A DNA stretch of 64,000 nucleotides from Metridium senile (GCA_949775045.1 CATKSA010000119.1:1-64000); one strand, 5' to 3'. Shown: positions 20,462 through 31,972, counted from the first letter of the stretch. Notes: a model not told the origin generated them from the letters alone. Program-made: numbers and translations.

Positions 20462-23400
20462 ATGGAATCCCAAAATGTATCGGTAAGTGCTTTATGACCA
20501 CTTTTAAAGTTAATTGTCGAAGAGTTATTGCTTTTATTTTAGAATTGTTTGTGGTTTACGCTTGAAGACTTTTGAATGATCATGCGTTTAAAGCTTACCT
20601 TAACTTATTCCTTTAAAATAGACTTCTTGTGATGATGCGAAGCTCTTTCTTCAGATAAATGGTTTATCGGGACTTATACCACAAATTGTTGAAGAAAATA
20701 AGGTAGGTTGAATTTAGAATAGTTCCAGTAAGGAGTTGAAAAGTTGTTTTATAGAAAAGCGCGGGAAAACCTCACAGCTCGAGAAAAAATAGGCAGTCTA
20801 GGACTGCATAAAGCTACTGTTTTAAAAAGCTAAATATATAGATAAAAGAAAAAAAAATTAAAAACAAATTAACGGAGAACTGCTGATAAGGTTTGGAGAT
20901 TGGAGATTAAGGTCCATTCAGAAAATTATATTTTAAGAATGGCTAAGAAAAACAGTAGTGTTCGTAACGTTACCTTGCATATAGGGGCGCCTTGCATATT
21001 AGGGGCGCCTTGCATATAGGGGCGCCTTGCATATAGGGGCGAGGGGAGGGGTGGTATAGAGTATATAAACATTCGAAATACCGGCATTGTTGTACAACAT
21101 AAAACACTAGATGTTTATGAATTACGCGTAAACTCAGCTTTATTTAATTCAGCAAATTTTCAATATAGTATTTATCTATGTATCTCTAGATATCTCATAT
21201 TATTTTATTGTCTTAGTGTTTTTGCTCTATTTACTTTTAAATGTGAGGTAGCTAATTTATTTAACTTAACCAAATCTTGCTTGTATGTTCAATTTCACGT
21301 GTGCCAGTTTTGCTGAGCTCAACGCCATTACACACATGTGTACGATCAAGTTAGACATTAGTCCTGAATATCTCCTCAGCTACCGAAGACACAACAACTG
21401 TACCTTATTGAGTCAGCTGTTGAAGATTAAACTATAAATTTCGCCAAATTTGCAAGAACTTTGAGCTGCCAAGCAAACTAGTGATCAGTTGTCAAACTTG
21501 CAAACGACCTGTCACATGACATTTTCAATGTAAAAAGAGCATTTCCGTTTCCGGTATTGTAAAAAAATCAATAAAAGCATGCTGTAAACTACAGTTTGAT
21601 TTCAAAATGGATATAATTAAGTGGTAATTGAACTTCGTGTCGTGCAATTTTGGTTCGAAATCAAACTTGCGATTCAAATCGCACTCCCGCTACGCGGTCG
21701 TGCGATTTTGTAATCGCGCGTTTGATTTCGAACCAAATTGCACTCCACTTAGTTCAATTACCATTATATATAGCGTTCATGCAGTATGAAGCCTGTATAC
21801 GGTAGTTCTAAAAGATCGGAAGGAAGTTCAATGAATTAGCTAACTCAAATTTAAAAGTGATAGAGCGAAAACACTAAGACAATAAAATAATATGAGATAT
21901 CTAGAGATACATATAGATAAATACTATATTAAAAAATTGCTGAATTGAATAAAGCTGAATTTACGCGTAATTCATAAACATCTAGTGCTTTATGTTGTAC
22001 AACAATGCTGGTATTTTGAATATTTATATACTCTATACCACCCCTCCCCTCGCCCCTATATGCAAGGCGCCCCTATATGCAAGGCGCCCCTATATGCAAG
22101 GTAACGTTACCAACCCTGGTCAAGAAAAATGCTATTACAAAGCTATTCTAAAAATTTAAGGACAATACAAGGAAAGTAAGTAAATGAGTTTAAACAGGTT
22201 GACTTGGTTAGCTTTATCAAGTAATTACGCTAGAGGCAATAGAATTCAAGCTACACGGCTTTGCATCACGTCCGCCATTTTGTTTTCGACACAAGCGGCA
22301 AATTTCGCGCATGCGTAGTAGTCAGTGTTACACTTTTTCTATCGGACATTATAAAATATTTGATATAAATCGCGCGCTCTGATTGGCTGAGAAGCGTTCT
22401 CTATAACTCAACAGTGCACGGAGCGTCGATTCGTTTCATTTTAACTACTGAATATTTTATAAAAGAAATAGAAAACTCGGCAGCAGTGCTCTATTGAGTC
22501 ATAGAGCACTTGGGAATTTTAAGAAGACTTGAGAAGCGCTGAGAAGCACTCCGCTACGCGTCGTGCTTCTCCTAACGCTTCTCTCGTCTTCTTAAAATTC
22601 CCGCGTGCTCTATTTAAACAATAGAGTAGTTGAATCGTGGGCATTATGCTGTGATAGTTGCCCGCAGAAACTGGATGTTCAGAAAAACAAATAGTCGCCC
22701 GAGAACATACCGAAGCGGACAAAAAGCACACAAGAAAACCATTTCAATGCAAAATTACGTCAGTTTATTCAGTTTATCAACAACAAAATTTTCCACAGCG
22801 GACGAAAAGCAAACTAGAAAACCATTTCAATGCAAAATTACGTCAGTTTAGTCAGTTTATTTTAAATTTTACGAAAAAAACTGCTTTGTTTTCTCACTCA
22901 GCAGGCACTATGCGCTGATAGTATCCCTCCGCGGCGGGCACTATCACGTCACGTGATCGCCCCTCGACCAATGAGAGCGGAGGAAAATTTGTTGTTGAAT
23001 TATAAGACTCGATAGAGCACGCTGCCTCGTTTTCTATTCCTTCACTACACCATGACATAGAAGATACGCCTCCATATATGGAGGACAGTAGCTTCAAAAA
23101 GTTATAATCCTAGATTCTTCGAACCTTATTTGACTATATAAATGTTTTTTTTCCATATTAACCACAGCACGAAAGATCGTACATATCTCTGTCGAGGCTT
23201 GATACATTACTTTTGTTTTGAGTTCAAAGATCCTTTTTATAAAGTTTGTTTTTGTTTAGTTTTTCGAGTGCAAAATCAATTTACCCTTGGGGCACTAGGA
23301 TTCCTGTGTAATGTCACTAGACCAAAATGTAAACATGGCATTTTTCAATGAAAGTTTGAGCATGAAAAAAACATAAATGATATTGCCTAAACATAGACTC

Positions 23401-26400
23401 TACTGCCTTAAAAGTGGTTTACCACAGTCTCTTAATGAGATCAGACAATCTTGGTGTGAGGAAGGCAAATTGTTCTTTTATGTTACAATAATGTTGCTAT
23501 GTTGTTTATCTCACCAGTTCGAGACTGTGACGGAACTCCGGCTCCTAGCAAAAAATCTAGACATGATCCAAACCATGAAAATCCCTGGGAAATATTTGAT
23601 TATGCTGAGAAGTGCCTTAAATAATTTACAAGGTTTGTTATTATTATTATTATTATTAATTACTAATTTTTTGAGAAATTTGAATCGGATGAATTAATGT
23701 TTTTTTTTAATTCAGGGAAGGCTTAAATGTAAATATGAGCAATATATTAATCTTAACTTGATAGTGTATGATCAGAAACTCATTAGGGGATAAAAACGTG
23801 TAGCGTGGTTCTATGATCCACCATATTCAAACTGATTAGCATATTTTTGATACCATATTTGGTAGTCAAAGCTCAATTCAAAATGGCTACTGGTGATAAA
23901 AATATATATATCATTAATCTTTGTGGGTTTTTAGATATGTTTTTCTAGTATTTGTCTATTCAAAAAGTTTCCAGTGTTTTGGAAGCATAAAGTTATGTTT
24001 AAACGCAAAAATATTTCCAACGAACAAGTTGAATATTGCCTAGCATGGGACACAAAAAATGTACGGCGGTTGCATGTTTCAATCCCCTTATGAGTTTCTG
24101 GTATGATACATGATTTGAAATAATATCATTTCAAAATCATTAATTATTAGTATTGATAAGTGAGAAGAATAAATACACTTTTGTTGCTATTATCACATTC
24201 TTAGAGGAGACCTTGTGTGTGGATAAGCTGCAAAATAACAATGACGATGTTGTGGTTGAGCAGCAAAAAAAAGATGACCACCATACTACATGTAAACCAC
24301 ACAAGAAACTTGAAAATTTAGACACGAAACAGCCTTCAAGGGAGATTGGGAAGAAAGAACTCCTTTTACTGGCAAAAACAAACCAACAAGCACAAGATGC
24401 GAACATGCTGTTGAATAAATTTAATGCCAGACTGTGCCTCTTAGTGGATACAGCCAAAAAAGAGGGGAAGGTAGTGTATTTTTTATCTTTGTGTGCATGT
24501 CTGCAAAACTTCCTATTGTCAATCATTTGATGTAATGTCAGTGTAACAACGTGTGCGGAAAGAATGATGGAATAAACAAAATCTCATAGTATGACTGGTA
24601 AAATGATATTCAATTGGGGTTTTAGGAATATTACTGACAATATTGTGAAACTGTTAAATTCGACATCTCTAAATTACAGAAGACTTCAGTCGAATATATA
24701 CCAAATATATCAGATTGCATTAATAATTGTCATTACTGCAGTAAAAACCCGCATATAAGAACCAGTGGATTAAGAACCACTAGGCTTTAGGCTAAAAATC
24801 TAGACTGGTTCTTATATGAAAGGTTTCAAGATTTATTTGGTCATTTGAAAAAATATAATTTGAGTCTGAATATGACCAAATTTAAAATCAATGCAAGTAA
24901 AATGTTTACAAATGTATTATCAGTTAGTTCTCAAATTATGAGAATACATTCATCATTCAGATGCTTCTACATAACAATTTATATTACATAAAAAAAAACA
25001 ATATATAAGGGAAATTGTTTATGCTTTGTAAATAAGAACCAGTTAAGAACCACCTTAGCCTAATTTCTCACTAAATACCAATTATATAAGAACCACTTTA
25101 GCCTAACCTTGAAAAATAGTGCTTCTTATATGGGTTTTTACTGTATTTCAAGTGGCAGGGAAGTGGAGCCCTGAAAGTGGCCAATGGGACATGCTATGAG
25201 GAGGCTAAAGGGAACTGTTTGCTTATGGGAGAGATCTTACAAGATAATGAACTGGGAAAGTATATTGGAAGACTCAGGATTGATGGCCACGGAACTGTCA
25301 CATTATCCAGCCAGCGGGCCAGAGAATTTATTGGTCAGAAACTTAGCCAAGGCAGAAAGCCATCAGCTTACAAGGTAATACATGTAGCCACAAGCAGCTA
25401 AAATGTCACATTCATGTGTTGATAAGATTAAAATACTGGGATCAAAATAGGAAGAAAGTTTGGCCTGCCACAGCTTTTGGCACTTGACAGGTGCAAGAAT
25501 TTGTATGTTGTTAAGAATTGTGTTTTGGTATGCTGCATGAACTAGACTAACACATGCTTACATTGAGAATCATTGCAAGATAATATGCTATTTCAAGACC
25601 TGGAATAATGTTTAACAGAAGAAACTATTTTAACCAGCATACATGTAACTGAAAAACTCACATGTATACAGATTGATGATTAGAAATGAGCAAAACTTGC
25701 TAGAAAACCAAACAATAATCAGGAACATGGAATTTATATTGTTGCATGAATTAATCGTTTTAAATACTGCTATTTAGGGTTTACATGTAGAGGGCAAGAC
25801 AAAAAGGAGGGCAAAGACTGAACCTCCCCAGGACACAAAAAAAGTAAGTCGTAGTTCATACAGTGTATTTACCAGCCTACATTGCCGGCTCTTAGGTACA
25901 GTATGTGTGCACTTTTAATAGTGTGTGTTGGTATTACTTATTCTAGTCAGGTTGGGCTAACCATTGATGTAAGCAATGTACCTAGTGGAAATGGTGTACA
26001 GATGTGTGTACGCAAGCTACCACATAATCGAGAAGTAGAAAACATTTTTCTGTGTTACAGTTCTACCGACATATATTTAGCAAAACTTGCTAGAAAACCA
26101 AAATAATCAGGAACATGGAATATATATTGTTGCATGAGTTGATCATTTTAAATACTGCTATTTAGGGTTTACATGTAGAGGACAAGACAAAAAGGAGGGC
26201 CAAGACTGAACCTCCCCAAAACACAAAACAAGTAAGTCATAGTTCATACAGTGTATTTACCAGCCTGCATTGCTGGCTCTTAGAGGATTGGGGATGGGGA
26301 TTTAGGAAGATGGGGGGATGGGATGGGGGAGGAAGGGAAAGGAGAGCCTGCTAGCAAACCCCACTTTTTCGTGTACCCGGCGGCGGCCAGGTATTTTTTT

Positions 26401-29400
26401 ATGCATTTTTTCTTCATCTCTTTTTTAGGTTAAGTCCACTTCCCGTGCAGAGCCTCAACAACCCAGAAATGTAAGTTTCAACTTTTAAGGATGCACAGAA
26501 CTCAACTTGGTCTATGTTTTTAAATTTGCTAAACCTGTACGGACCAGCTACTCGAGACATTACAAAAAATGGCGCGCGCCGGACAAAATATACGAGTCAT
26601 ATGATAAAAAACTTATTGACTGAGTTAGGTCGGGCCGTACCCTGGTGAAAATCCTAGACAGGATCCTGCGTAGGAACTACAGAAATCCTAGACAGGATCC
26701 TGTGTAGGAACTACAGAAATCCTAGACAGGATCCTGTGTAGGAATTACTACAGAAATCCTAGACAGGATCCTGTGTAGGAACTACAGAAATCCTAGACAG
26801 GATCCTGTGTAGGAACTAAAGAATTCCTAGACAGGATCCTGCATAGGATCCTGACCCTCAACAGGATCCTGTATAGGAACCAACTCCTAGACAGGATCCT
26901 GTATAGGAACTTAATCCTAGACAGGATCTTACATAGGATCCTGACACTCAACAGGATCCTACACAGGAATCTAATCCTAGACAGGATCCTGTGTAGGATC
27001 CTGATCCTAGACAGGATCCTGTCCAGGATTTGCACCAGGGTACGGAAAAATATTTGGCTCTTGGTCATTTTGTACGTCATGACCGCGAGCCAAATATTTC
27101 CCCCGTACGGCCCTCCCACTCAGTCAATAAGTACTTAGTATTTTGCCTATTTTTACATGAAGTCTTTTGTCTTTTAGGTTGATAAAAGTGGTGCTAATTC
27201 TGAGGTATAGCACTCATAAATTGTTTTGTGTGAGAAGCATTGATATTCAAATGAACATGTTACAATATGAACATGGCATCCTGGTACCACAAGATGCTTT
27301 AGTTTTATTGTACATTTAGAATGTAGATTGTCATATAATCAATGCTGGATATATACGGTATGTGTGAGTTGTTCATTATTTATCTTTTCTTAACTCTAGG
27401 AAACTGCATCAGCAAGTAATTTTGGGGTTGAAGAAAACGTATGTACATCATCTTAGTGTGGAACTCCCTTAATATATTAAACTGAGTTGAAATCTTTCTG
27501 TTATAGGTTCTATGAACTTACAAATATTTATTTTATTATACGAATATTCATTTGATTATTCGAATATTCATTTTGAATATTCGGAGAATCGTACAAGATG
27601 TCAAATGTGTTGACTGTAAATTTACTTTATTAGATGGAGGTATGTGAGTCAGCATCGGATATTGAGGTAATGTAACGGGTCTTAAAGTGCTTATGAAGTC
27701 AAAAATGGGACATATTTCCCTCAATTCTAGACATCGTGAGATTTAAAATGATATATGTATAAGCCTGATCGGGCAAATCCATGGCGAGTTTAATGTCGAA
27801 TACCAGTCGTGTCAAGCTTTCTCCTTCCTTACATAGTCTGTTCCTTCCACATTATAATTCTTGTCGAATGAATCTTTCGTGAAATGTTGACAACAAACGA
27901 GACTAGATATACTTTTACAACTTCTCTTGAAGTAAAGTTGTCAAAATGAATCCTCAGTTGACACTTCAATGCAGTAACTTGTGTCGTCACCTCCGGTAAC
28001 TCGCCCCAGACCGAAAAATCCCGGCCAGGGCGTGGTCACAACGATGTTTAAAGATCGATAAAATATTCCCAATTGCTTCAAATTGAATTCTGACAACGGG
28101 AATCGATTAACTAAGATGTCTAGAATTTAGGGAAATATGTCCCATTTTTTACTTCATAAGCACTTTAAAAGCATGGTATTGATTCTACAAAAGTACTGTT
28201 AAGTGAAGACTGATTCCATAATTAATAATACACATGAAAAAATTACTCAATTCTAATTGTATGATGAAATCTCTGTTAATACATAATTCAGTGCAATTAC
28301 ATTTGTACAATGCAATTACAGCAGTACAGAAATCTGTAATTGGTGCAAAAATGTGTAATAGGTACAGAGTTTACACGTTGCTGATTGGTTGATAAACAAA
28401 AGAAAACAGTTTGAGTAATCAGATTGAATCATGGAAATGGTTGTTCGCTGTTCATTGTCACATGCAATTTCAACTCTTTGAAAAACACACTCATGCAAAT
28501 TATTACCAAATTGAACTCAAGACCTCTTTATTACCTATATCCCTGTCTGAGCTCTGGGATTATTCACTTTTAATGGATTTCACAGGCAACTGTACATTTA
28601 GTGGAGCAATAAAAAGTGTACTTACATTTTTTTCTACTTATATACATGTAGGATGAGCCTCAAATCTCAGAGTACGAGAAAAAAATAAATGAAAAAAAGA
28701 AAGAAAACAAGAGAGCTTTTATGGAAGCTGGTCTGGTAAGGGACAACATTTTCTTTACTCATTCATATACCATCTTCACATGACAATATAGCTCCCAAAT
28801 TCAACATTGGTGTTTGATTCCCATTGATCTGCACTCTGTACTTCATTGTGTAAGGCCCATTGTCATGCAATGAATATCTATGTCACCAGCAAGGTCATCT
28901 GACTGAAAACGACCATTTTTGTTTACTCCTAGATTACATTTGAGGAAGGCATTATTATAAGTTTGTTCTACCTAAAAGAACTGCGCATCTCTAATGTCAG
29001 CATGGAGAAACTAAAGGAAGTATGTAAAGAAAAAGGGGTTGCTGGCATCAAAGGATGCACCAAAAAGAAACAGCTATGCCAGCTTCTTTCTGAATCAATT
29101 TTTGGGATCGAAGTCTTTAGAATCAATTCTAAAGACACTATAAAATACAACAATTTGAAATTTAAGTAATCTTTTTATTCAGCTTTTTTTTTTTTTACGA
29201 ATCATCTAAAACTTTATTAACAGTTTCAAATATATTTATAATATTTTATATATTTATTTGATTATTTATTTGATAGTTTTACATTTTTTAAGAGATTTAT
29301 AGAGTAGTTTTGGTATTTCTATATTCAGATCTTTACAAATCATCTAGAAGTTATTTGATATTTAGATTACATTTGAGGAAGGCATTATTATAAGTTTGTT

Positions 29401-31972
29401 CTACCTAAAAGAACTGCGCATCTCTAATGTCAGCATGGAGAAACTAAAGGAAGTATGTAAAGAAAACGGGGTTGCTGGCATCAAAGGATGCACCAAAAAG
29501 AAACAGCTATGCCAGCTTCTTTCTGAATCAATTTTTGGGATCGAAGTCTTTAGAATCAATTCTAAAGACACTATAAAATACAACAATTTGAAATTTAAGT
29601 AATCTTTTTATTCAGCTTTTTTTTTTTTTACGAATCATCTAAAACTTTATTAACAGTTTCAAATATATTTATAATATTTTATATATTTAATATTAATAGT
29701 TTAATAGTTTCAAATGTATTGTTAAAGCTTTTTATTCAGCTTTTTATTTATTTACGAATCATCTAAAACTTTATTAATAGTTTCAAATATATTTATAATA
29801 TTTTATATATTTAATATTAATAGTTTAATAGTTTCAAATGTATTGTTAAAGCTTTTTATTCAGCTTTTTATTTATTTACGAATCATCTAAAACTTTATTA
29901 ATAGTTTCAAATGTATTTATAATATTTTATATATTTATTTAATTATTTATTTGATAGTTTTACTGTTTTTAAGAGATTTATAGAGTAGTTTTGGTATTTC
30001 TATATTCAGATCTTTACAAATCATCTAGAAGTTATTTAATATTTAAAATGTATTTTTTTATATTATCCATATTTATGATAGTTTTATGAGATTAGAGTGG
30101 TTTTCATTAGAGCGCAAACACTTAATCCATGAAATCTATGGTGATACTGATCTATTTGATACTGTCTGATAGTTCTTATTTGGTGACTGGTAGTGAATAT
30201 TTTAGACAAGTAAAGCTATAATGAAGTATTGTTTCCTTTGTATTTGCCTTTTCTTAGACTGTTCTGGTTGAGCGAGTAAACTCACTAAATAATTTAGATT
30301 TTGTTTCACGGATTAAGTGTTTGCGCTCTAACCCGTGAAATACAGTCAAATTTGACTTGTTTGTTTGCTTTTCATTTGTGTGACTAAATATATCTTATTA
30401 GACAGTTTGATGTGTAATATGTCTGGATATTTTACGAGTGAAACGCTGTATTTTGACGAGCCTCCGGGTGAGTGAAAATGCAAGTTAACGAGTAAAATAT
30501 CCAGCCATATTACACATCAAACTGTTTAATAAGTTATTTATTATCCAATCTAAAGGTTTTTGTTATTTTATAATGGAAAATATTGTTTTACTTCAGGGAT
30601 AGATAGACGAGTAAAAATATCGCTGGATATTTTTACTTGATCCAGTCCTACTCCTGCGATATTTTTACTCGTCTATGACTAGTTGGATAATAAATCCTTA
30701 TTTACTCTTTTTACACTTTGTCTCAGAGGTTAATGGAAACCACTCTAAACTAACCAGATAAGTATCTGGAAAATCCGGCCCATGTGTACAATGAATTGCA
30801 AAAACACCTTAAAATTACACAGTATACCCAAAAGTATTTGCTATTGTTATGGTTCATTTCAAACATTAAAAAAAAATTAACCGGGAAGTAGAGTTCATGA
30901 AATTGAGAATTTCGCCAAACAGTTCATTCTTTTCAAATTATAAGAGAACTCGAGTTATTGTTACGGTTTTTATATTTGTAGTAAAAAATATTATTTTGCT
31001 AACACTGAATTCATAATAAACAAAGTTATGTTGTGATATTTGCATGGTTTGGGTAGTTACAGGGTTTGGTTTGGGTACCAGTTATGTATTTACAGAATAT
31101 TTACAGGCTGTGGGAAATCCATTTACAGAATATTTACAGGCTTTGGGTAATTGATTTACAGAATATTTACAGGCTTTGGGTAATTGATTTACAGAATATT
31201 TACAGGCTTTGGGTAATTGATTTACAGAATATTTACAGGCTTTGGGTAATTGATTTACAGAATATTTACAGGCTTTGGGTATTTGATTTACAGAATATTT
31301 ACAGGCTTTGGGTAATTGATTTACAGAATATTTACAGGCTTTGGGTAATTGATTTACAGAATATTTACAGGCTTTGGGTATTTGATTTACAGAATATTTA
31401 CAGGCTTTGGGTAATTGATTTACAGAATGTTTACAGGCTTTGGGTATTTGATTTACAGAATATTTACAGGCTTTGGGTAATTGATTTACAGAATATTTAC
31501 AGGCTTTGGGTATTTGATTTACAGAATATTTACAGGCTTTGGTAAAATTATTTACAGAATATTTACAGGCTTTGGGTAATTGATTTACAGAATATTTACA
31601 GAGTCTTGATTATGAGTATTCACAGGGTTTTTACAGGGTTTGCGTGATGTATTTACAGAGTTTATCAGAAATTTACAGGGTTTCTAACCATTTTACTCAC
31701 GTATTTTCAAGATATTTACAGAATCTTGGGAAAATTTACAAACTATGTAAAGATACTATAAACCTGTAAATTTAATTTACAGTATATTTACAGGAAATTT
31801 ACAGGAATTTTACAAAGTTTGTAAATTTATCAGTTTTTCCAGTGTGATACTGAAAGCAATGAAGAAAATGAGATTATGGATGGAAATCAAGAGGCCATGC
31901 CAGCTAAAATCACAAGAAGTGGAAGACAAGTGATCCAGAGAAAATTATTTTGGCAGTTGCATGTGACTGGTT
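20462..31972 (+). CDS. Multi-exon gene: SAM-like N-terminus, basic micro-exons, SAP-like end
   Basis: Exons: 20462-20482, 20622-20702, 23518-23632, 24205-24470, 25153-25374, 25793-25843, 26181-26231, 26429-26470, 27178-27204, 27400-27438, 27634-27666, 28652-28735. Then alternative ends: 28933-29169 (stop TAA), its duplicate 29366-29602, or 31845-31972. Each has GT/AG borders and the phases agree throughout; nearly all are phase 0. Residues ~11-70 (KLFLQINGLSGLIPQIVEEN, then FETVTELRLLAKN and IPGKYLIMLRSAL) have the helix pattern of a SAM domain. A middle part (LLMGEILQDNELGKYIGRLR) is unrecognised. Basic KTKRRAKTEPPQ exons and acidic micro-exons follow. SEYEKKINEKKKENKRAFM resembles the YEKxRxxNIxxN motif of some chromatin proteins. 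The SAP-like end suggests DNA binding. Function is not assigned. Introns carry many MITEs. Confidence 0.65.
20964..22110. mobile_element. 1.15-kb foldback element with 18-bp terminal tandem repeats
   Basis: Ends are GTAACGTTACCTTGCATA and TATGCAAGGTAACGTTAC. Just inside each end GCGCCTTGCATATAGGGG is repeated about three times, inverted at the other end. Arms extend ~290 bases to the words TTTAAATGTGAG / CTCAAATTTAAAAG. The loop contains its own hairpin (21,621-21,764; TCGAAATCAAAC against GTTTGATTTCGA). It lies in the intron between exons 2 and 3 of the SAM-like gene. No ORF. Confidence 0.8.
22503..22618. repeat. Hairpin of a short MITE
   Basis: AGAGCACTTGGGAATTTTAAGAAG is mirrored by CTTCTTAAAATTCCCGCGTGCTCT with GCTTCTC/GAGAAGC words inside. 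It is part of a larger GC-richer repeat from about 22,340 to 23,050 that again contains TAGAGCAC words. Confidence 0.6.
22719..22862 (+). repeat. Two-copy tandem duplication, ~82-bp period
   Basis: GAAAACCATTTCAATGCAAA followed by ATTACGTCAGTTTA occurs at 22,734 and again at 22,816. Sequence between and around is similar with a few changes. Intronic. Confidence 0.7.
23518..23632 (+). CDS. SAM-like gene, exon 3
   Basis: Acceptor CTCACCAG and donor AAG/GTTTGT. Encodes FETVTELRLLAKNLDMIQTM followed by KIPGKYLIMLRSALNNLQ, the second half of the SAM-like fold. It ends in phase 1 and joins exon 4 (24205) to make GAG. A second frame (RDCDGTPAPSKKSRHD) looks composition-wise plausible but stops at TAA and does not match the phase. 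Confidence 0.65.
24205..24470 (+). CDS. SAM-like gene, exon 4
   Basis: Acceptor CATTCTTAG, donor AAG/GTAGTG, 266 bases. Polar, charged sequence with KKELLLLAKTNQQAQDANML, predicted helical. The opposite strand also shows a long ORF; that is a shadow. Confidence 0.65.
24738..25145. mobile_element. MITE with CAGTAAAAACC termini
   Basis: Left end CAGTAAAAACCCGCATATAA matches the inverted right end TTATATGGGTTTTTACTG. TA follows the right end, and the left flank is TG, so a TA duplication (mariner type) is possible but degraded. Internal words AAGAACCACT are repeated in both halves. Its right end is only seven bases from the splice acceptor of exon 5, which begins at 25,153. Confidence 0.65.
25153..25374 (+). 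CDS. SAM-like gene, exon 5
   Basis: Acceptor TATTTCAAG, donor AAG/GTAATA, 74 codons in phase 0. Encodes CYEEAKGNCLLMGEILQDNE and RLRIDGHGTVTLSSQRAREF, the best-conserved-looking part of the protein, but not a family I recognise. Confidence 0.7.
25689..26283 (+). repeat. ~205-bp exon-containing duplication (period 390)
   Basis: 25689-25895 and 26079-26283 share about 95% of bases, from AGCAAAACTTGCTAG to GGCTCTTAG. Each copy includes intron sequence, an acceptor (CATGTAGAG), a 51-base exon (25793-25843 and 26181-26231) and a GTAAGT donor. The two exons encode KTKRRAKTEPPQDTKK and KTKRRAKTEPPQNTKQ, so the copies differ only at a few residues and keep the frame. Confidence 0.8.
26612..27131. 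mobile_element. Foldback element filled with GGATCCTG palindromic tandem repeats
   Basis: Inverted ends: CTTATTGACTGAGT plus GGGCCGTACCCTGGTG on the left; CACCAGGGTACGG and CCGTACGGCCCTCCCACTCA then GTCAATAAG on the right. Between 26,650 and 27,035 a ~35-base unit, AATCCTAGACAGGATCCTG plus TGTAGGAAC, recurs about a dozen times. The unit is itself near-palindromic (CCTAGACAGGATCCTGTGTAGG). It lies in the intron between exons 8 and 9 of the SAM-like gene. Confidence 0.8.
27682..28168. mobile_element. MITE with ~54-bp terminal inverted repeats
   Basis: TTAAAGTGCTTATGAAGT at 27,682 and ACTTCATAAGCACTTTAA ending 28,168 begin inverted repeats running to TCTAGACATC / GATGTCTAGA, with few mismatches. 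About 380 bases lie between them without an ORF. In the intron before exon 12. Confidence 0.75.
28652..28735 (+). CDS. SAM-like gene, exon 12 (YEKK..N motif)
   Basis: Acceptor CATGTAG, donor CTG/GTAAGG, 28 codons. Encodes EPQISEYEKKINEKKKENKR then AFMEAGL. It is reminiscent of the YExxRxxNIxxNxxFxxSLGI signature found in WDR76-like and other nuclear proteins. Confidence 0.65.
28931..29796 (+). repeat. 433-bp tandem duplication carrying a SAP-like terminal exon
   Basis: 28931-29363 and 29364-29796 begin with the same AGATTACATTTGAGGAAGGC. The exon copies (28933-29169 and 29366-29602) encode MEKLKEVCKEKGVAGIKGCT then KKKQLCQLL, a SAP-like helix-turn-helix pattern, and end at TAA. They differ by one residue (K/N in KEKG/KENG). 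The duplicated 3' part is AT-rich and continues with further tandem units. Confidence 0.8.
29606..30060 (+). repeat. AT-rich tandem repeats after the duplicated exon
   Basis: Units of about 122-140 bases containing CTTTTTATTCAGCTTTTT, ACGAATCATCTAAAACTTTA and TTTCAAATATATTTATAA recur three to four times with small changes. Confidence 0.7.
30093..30748. mobile_element. Nested hairpin MITEs
   Basis: The outermost inverted words are TTAGAGTGGTTTTCATTA (30,093) and TAATGGAAACCACTCTAA (ending 30,748). Inside: a hairpin 30,112-30,330 (AGAGCGCAAACACTTAATCC against GGATTAAGTGTTTGCGCTCT) and a second family at 30,392-30,695 with ACGAGTAAAATATCC. The latter is the inverted relative of the insert at 19.4-19.7 kb. 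Confidence 0.7.
31050..31844 (+). mobile_element. TGTAAA/TTTACAG-rich element with 33-bp tandem array
   Basis: A 33-base unit (TTTACAGAATATTTACAGGC then TTTGGGTAATTGA) recurs about 15 times from 31,090 to 31,600. Because 33 is a multiple of three it stays open as the peptide LQNIYRLWVID, which is not a real gene. The terminal ~50 bases, ending TATCAGTTTTTCCAGTG, are the inverted match of the window start. The left boundary is not sharply visible. Confidence 0.8.
31845..31972 (+). CDS. SAM-like gene, alternative exon spliced at the repeat-element end
   Basis: In phase 0 after the acceptor TTTTTCCAG the reading is CDTESNEENEIMDGNQEAMP then AKITRSGRQVIQRKLFW, followed by a strong donor GTGAGTCGG. 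Charge pattern and phase suit a continuation of exon 12. The acceptor itself belongs to the terminus of the TTTACAG-rich element. No further exon downstream could be identified. Confidence 0.45.

Noticed and set aside
31066..31545. 159-codon ORF of LQNIYRLWVID repeats
   Set aside because: It is the 33-bp minisatellite read in its open frame; there is no signal, start context or independent domain.
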